A stretch of DNA of 7,805 bases from Hyphomicrobiales bacterium (GTDB taxonomy: Bacteria; Pseudomonadota; Alphaproteobacteria; Rhizobiales; Aestuariivirgaceae): the NCBI GenBank assembly GCA_026996935.1, contig JALWJW010000036.1:1-7805 (forward strand), given 5' to 3'. Under the pieces are notes generated by a model. That model did not search any database. It saw nothing but the letters and a program-made list of their open reading frames with translations, and was not told where the DNA came from. Both the position numbers and the translations under genes were made by a program. Each line of letters starts with the position of its first letter. Within the stretch, counting starts at the first letter, position 1. Shown in pieces: positions 4,935-7,805 of this stretch.

Positions 4935-6452
4935 ATGGGTTTGTTTGATTTTAATTTGGGTGGTGGATTTACTTTTAATCCAATCAAGAACCCTTTCTTA
5001 CCAATTCAATTCAATGGCAATGACAAAGGCCCTCAAGGTCTTCGTGGTCCGCAAGGCCCGCAAGGTAACCCTGGTACCAGTGTTCATCACCATCATGGCC
5101 ATCATCATCATGGCCCACAACATCATGGGCAGCACAATACTTGTGCGCCGGTTAAATGCCAGGCACAAAATGTGCAGCAACAGCCTGACGATTTTGCTGA
5201 AATGGATGGTGTTGATGGTAATATTGTTCAAAATGACAATACTCCCAACTGCCCTAAACCAAAAGGCAAAACAATTCATGTTGATCAAAAATACCTAGAT
5301 GAGCATGGCGGTGTTGTAAAAGGTGGTGCCGGCGATGATACCTTTATTATTGATGGTGACCTTAAGGGTGTTAAAATTGAAGGCGGTAAAGGCGATGATA
5401 AAGTCATTATCAACGGGTCCTTAACTGATGCCAAAATCAACTTAGGTGAAGGCAATGATACTGTTAAAATTAATGGTGAAGCCAGTGATGTAAAAATCAA
5501 CCTTGGTAAAGGCAAAGATAAATTCATCAATAATGGTGAAGTGTGCGATGCTAAAATCAACCTTGGTAAAGGCGATGATACAGCAAAAAATAACGGCTCA
5601 ATGGATGATGTCAAACTTAATGCTGGTGCAGGAGATGATGAAGGTATCAATAATGGCACGATTGCAAATAGTGTTATTGATGGTGGTGCCGGAAAAAATC
5701 ACGGTAAAAACAACGGTACTTTAACTGATAATGTTTTGAAAAACTGGTCAAGTTCTGCAGCGCAAAACTGTGATGATGAGCCAGAGGTTGAAGAGCCAGC
5801 AACGCCACCTGCTGATGATTGTGGTTGTCCTGAAGATGAGCCTGTTGTGGCCATTAAAGATGGCGCTAAAATCTGGGGTGACCCACACTTTGTAGGTGCT
5901 GACGGTGGTAAGTTTGATGTTCAGGGTGAAGCTGGAAAGACCTATAATCTGCTTTCTGATGAAGGTATTCAGATTAATGGTAAGTTTGAAGGTTCTGGCA
6001 ATGGTATCACAACAATTGGTGAAGCTGGTGTTGTTCTTGGTGACCATGAAATCAAAATTGGTAAAGATGGATCGCTTGAAATTGATGGCGAGAAACAACA
6101 AGGAAATGGTGAATATCTTGATGGTAAAGTTGTTAAACAAGGCAATAAAGTTATCATCAAAGATGAAGAATATGACGTCACTTTCCATCAAAACGGTGGT
6201 AGCATCAATATTGATTTTGCCAGTGATAATGTAAATGCTGATGGTGTTATGCCTCATGGTTTGTTTGGTCAAACCGCTGATGGGGATGGTGAAGCACGTA
6301 ATGGCGATGCTGGTAAAGGTGCCCAGGGTGGTGGCGCTATCGACAATATGTTTGATAACAGAACTGAAGCTGGCGATAAAACCACTGTTGGTCAATATGA
6401 AGTTGAGGATCTGTTTGATACAGATTTTACAAACTTTAACCGTTTTGACTAA
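4935..6452 (+). CDS. Mosaic secreted protein: collagen-like, His cluster, 20-residue beta-roll, VWD-like WGDPHF domain
   Basis: ATG 4935 has a strong AGAGGAG at 4921-4927, spaced 7 bases. The 505 residues contain, in order: an aromatic/Gly N-terminus without a signal peptide (MGLFDFNLGGGF); six collagen Gly-X-Y triplets (32-49, GPQGLRGPQGPQGNPG); a cluster of 11 His in 17 residues (51-67), likely to bind Zn, Ni or Cu; a Cys/Gln/Asp linker; the KG-x-x-IHV module (110-160) shared with the 3632 protein; seven 20-residue beta-roll coils with GxGDD turns (about 130-270); an acidic Pro/Cys linker (CGC at 296-298); and a VWD-like domain from WGDPHF (314-319) through GGKFDVQGEAGKTYNL to HGLFGQTADGD (441-451). 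The end, DLFDTDFTNFNRFD, is acidic and aromatic, as in type I secretion signals. It is probably a calcium-binding extracellular or surface matrix protein. The domain order is visible; the secretion route and function are inferred. Confidence 0.88.
   Translation: MGLFDFNLGGGFTFNPIKNPFLPIQFNGNDKGPQGLRGPQGPQGNPGTSVHHHHGHHHHGPQHHGQHNTCAPVKCQAQNVQQQPDDFAEMDGVDGNIVQNDNTPNCPKPKGKTIHVDQKYLDEHGGVVKGGAGDDTFIIDGDLKGVKIEGGKGDDKVIINGSLTDAKINLGEGNDTVKINGEASDVKINLGKGKDKFINNGEVCDAKINLGKGDDTAKNNGSMDDVKLNAGAGDDEGINNGTIANSVIDGGAGKNHGKNNGTLTDNVLKNWSSSAAQNCDDEPEVEEPATPPADDCGCPEDEPVVAIKDGAKIWGDPHFVGADGGKFDVQGEAGKTYNLLSDEGIQINGKFEGSGNGITTIGEAGVVLGDHEIKIGKDGSLEIDGEKQQGNGEYLDGKVVKQGNKVIIKDEEYDVTFHQNGGSINIDFASDNVNADGVMPHGLFGQTADGDGEARNGDAGKGAQGGGAIDNMFDNRTEAGDKTTVGQYEVEDLFDTDFTNFNRFD
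5028..5135 (+). repeat. Collagen-like triplets followed by a His-rich tract
   Basis: Bases 5028-5081 encode six Gly-X-Y triplets and bases 5085-5135 encode 11 His in 17 residues, broken by Gly, Pro and Gln. Both are low-complexity coding repeats inside the mosaic gene. Six triplets are few for a stable triple helix, so this may be a short spacer or oligomerisation aid. Confidence 0.8.
5322..5744 (+). repeat. Seven 60-bp coding repeats (20-residue beta-roll coils)
   Basis: The period is exactly 60 bases with no indel over seven units. The consensus coil is roughly D-x-KINLGKGDDxxxxNNGS, with one turn at GxGDD and another at NNG about 10 residues later. 5493-5513 and 5553-5573 are identical over 21 bases, so copies were recently duplicated or homogenised. 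The last unit loses its acidic turn (GAGKN). Confidence 0.9.
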
Positions 6453-6478
6453 GACGGTTCGGTTATCTTAGGTTGGAG

Positions 6479-6519
6479 GGGGAGCGAGAACTGTCGTTTG
6501 GTTTTTGTTCCCCTTTTTT
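6479..6519 (+). terminator. Strong Rho-independent terminator after the mosaic gene
   Basis: GGGGAGCGAGAAC (6479-6491) pairs along its full 13 bases with GTTTTTGTTCCCC (6501-6513), with three G-T pairs. The loop is 9 bases and six T residues follow (6514-6519). It isolates the mosaic gene from the RTX gene. Confidence 0.92.
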
Positions 6520-6580
6520 ATGACAGCAATAAGTGTTTTTGGGTGTGTTCTGTTTTTATACCCATTAAACGGTATTCATC

Positions 6581-6616
6581 TACGTAGTCTTGTACGTAGT
6601 TTACCACACTGGATTT
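6581..6616. promoter_or_regulatory. TACGTA cluster 4 plus TTTACCA box (upstream of the RTX gene)
   Basis: Two exact TACGTA palindromes, at 6581-6586 and 6593-6598, start 12 bases apart. One base later comes TTTACCACACTGGATTT (6600-6616), keeping the TACGTA-N-TTTACCA composite of clusters 2 and 3. The bases before the first hexamer (TCATC) match those before the last hexamer of cluster 3. The last hexamer ends 84 bases before the GTG at 6683. Confidence 0.7.
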
Positions 6617-6682
6617 GGTTTTCGTTTCAGATCAAAGTTTAATGTAGAGGTCGAATTGACCGTAACAGAAGTGGATTAAGTC

Positions 6683-7805
6683 GTGGGCAGTTTTGATTCT
6701 AATAATACGCAACTTTCATCTGCAGGTGATGCACCTGTCGTAATGCAAAGTGATCCGGAAATAGCATCAAAAAAATTCGATCTGGCCACTAAGCTGCACG
6801 AGCAAAAAGCGGCGAAAGAAAAAGACGCTAAAAACCTTCCTAATGGAAAAGCGCAAAATAAGGCGATTGTTGTCGATCAGGGTGCTGAGGTGAGTGTTTC
6901 CACCGATCACAGCCAGGACAGGGTTTTGCAATCTGGTGGTGAAACGACCATTCAGACGACCTCTGATCTGGTAAATGTTGAAACCGATCGAGCCTCAGTT
7001 CAGGTTATGACCAATGCCGAAGGCGTTAGTGTTGGCGGTGAAAATGGTGATATTTCAGTAACAGCAACCCAGGCAACAGCTTTGGATGTTGTTTCTGGTG
7101 ATGCCACGGTCAGTGTAGATTCAGATGCAGGTGATACGGTTGTTGAAGCCAGTGATGGTATGCTTTCTGTATCAGCCCAGGATGGCAATGTGGTTGTTCA
7201 AACCGATGGCGGTGATGTTCATATCAATATTGATGAAACGGGCACAACAGTACTTACCGGTGATGGTCAAGATGTTATTTCTCTTGGTGATAATGATGCC
7301 TCAAGGTTAGTAGGGACAGGATCGGTTGCATTTACCGGTGAGGGTGATGATACGGTATTTGGCAGTTTGAACGATGATGAAATTTATGGCCAGGGGGGTG
7401 ATGATGAGCTCTTTGGTGATATTGGAAATGATACATTACATGGCGGTGAAGGTGATGATTATATAAATGGTGGCTGGGGTGATGATGTTGCTTTTGGCGG
7501 TGAAGGTGATGATGATATTTATGGTGGCTTTGGTGAAGATAAATTAAGTGGCGGTGCCGGTGATGATGAGATTTATGGCGGTACTGGCAATGATGTTTTA
7601 ACGGGCAATGACGGCGATGATGAAATAAACGGGGAAATCGGAAACGATGAGATTGATGGCGGGGAAGGCGATGATCTCCTGTTTGGTGGTGCGGGATCGG
7701 ATAAAATATTAGGCGGTACCGGAGATGACGAGATATTTGGCGACTCTGGTAATGACCGTTTATATGGCGGTGATGGTGCAGATTATATTGAGGGTGGTTC
7801 TGGTT
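6683..7805 (+). CDS. RTX nonapeptide-repeat calcium-binding protein (partial, open at right edge)
   Basis: The frame is open from GTG 6683 to the window end (374 codons shown). GTG is chosen because an in-frame TAA lies 3 bases upstream of it after one GTC codon, and GGA at 6673-6675 gives a weak ribosome binding site; the first in-frame ATG is 20 codons later. The N-terminus (MGSFDSNNTQLSSAGD) is not a Sec signal. A Lys/Ala-rich segment (about 29-57) is followed by about 150 residues of Val/Thr/Ser/Asp-rich strand pairs (VSVGGENGDISVTATQ, VVVQTDGGDVHINID) that look like another beta-solenoid. From residue 217 come 17 uninterrupted RTX nonapeptides of the GGxGxDxLx type, then the edge. Such proteins leave the cell unfolded through type I secretion using a C-terminal signal and fold on binding extracellular calcium. 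The C-terminus, any enzymatic domain and the exporter lie outside, so adhesin, enzyme or matrix protein cannot be told apart. Confidence 0.9.
   Translation, partial: MGSFDSNNTQLSSAGDAPVVMQSDPEIASKKFDLATKLHEQKAAKEKDAKNLPNGKAQNKAIVVDQGAEVSVSTDHSQDRVLQSGGETTIQTTSDLVNVETDRASVQVMTNAEGVSVGGENGDISVTATQATALDVVSGDATVSVDSDAGDTVVEASDGMLSVSAQDGNVVVQTDGGDVHINIDETGTTVLTGDGQDVISLGDNDASRLVGTGSVAFTGEGDDTVFGSLNDDEIYGQGGDDELFGDIGNDTLHGGEGDDYINGGWGDDVAFGGEGDDDIYGGFGEDKLSGGAGDDEIYGGTGNDVLTGNDGDDEINGEIGNDEIDGGEGDDLLFGGAGSDKILGGTGDDEIFGDSGNDRLYGGDGADYIEGGSG
7331..7805 (+). repeat. RTX nonapeptide array, 27-bp coding period doubled per coil
   Basis: Seventeen complete 9-residue units (7331-7789) and part of an eighteenth follow without a gap. 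Examples are HGGEGDDYI, YGGTGNDVL and YGGDGADYI. Most keep the calcium-ligand Asp at position 6 or 7; FGSLNDDEI and NGEIGNDEI are diverged. Nine-residue half-coils here contrast with the ten-residue half-coils of the mosaic protein. Confidence 0.95.

Noticed and set aside
5322..5744. Regular 60-bp repeats resembling a CRISPR array
   Set aside because: There is no alternation of constant repeats and unique spacers, the period is codon-exact and each unit translates to the same beta-roll coil.
5748..6395. 215-codon minus-strand open frame opposite the mosaic gene
   Set aside because: It is the mirror of a strongly coding, repeat-bearing plus-strand gene; composition (Thr/Ile/Asn/Phe runs) follows from the complement, and it has no plausible domain.

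Overview
The window looks chromosomal and alphaproteobacterial, from a genome that is AT-leaning for that class. The evidence is the left part. It carries a GapR/DUF2312 nucleoid protein, an alphaproteobacterial-style DUF1036 secreted protein directly upstream of pyruvate kinase, and an N-formylglutamate amidohydrolase family gene joined to gapR. The genus cannot be told from the sequence.

Left part (1-2405), conserved core. On the minus strand a DUF1036 gene (1108-653) runs into pyruvate kinase (648 to beyond the left edge). Both are best read with TTG starts. Divergently, on the plus strand, an FGase-family gene (1329-2129) and gapR (2133-2405) form a two-gene unit.

Right part (2406-7805), accessory. 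There are five plus-strand genes in four transcription units. They are: a beta-strand-rich, barrel-like protein ending in Phe (2679) with a small RTX-like protein (3632) in its operon; a glycine-zipper protein (4242); a 505-residue mosaic protein (4935) made of a collagen-like stretch, a His cluster, a 20-residue-period beta-roll and a VWD-like WGDPHF domain; and a large RTX nonapeptide-repeat protein (6683) that runs off the right edge. None has a convincing Sec signal peptide, and several have features of type I secretion substrates. No exporter gene lies in the window.

The most notable signal is regulatory. Every TACGTA hexamer I found in the window (nine exact copies plus one TACGCA) lies in one of the four leader regions of the accessory units, in clusters of two or three spaced 7-13 bp apart. 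In three clusters the last hexamer is followed, after exactly one base, by TTTACCA. Three of the intergenic regions also hold good Rho-independent terminators. The units therefore look separately transcribed but jointly controlled by one unidentified DNA-binding protein. The simplest reading is a co-regulated set of secreted, calcium-, metal- or polysaccharide-binding surface or matrix proteins. That function is inferred, not shown.
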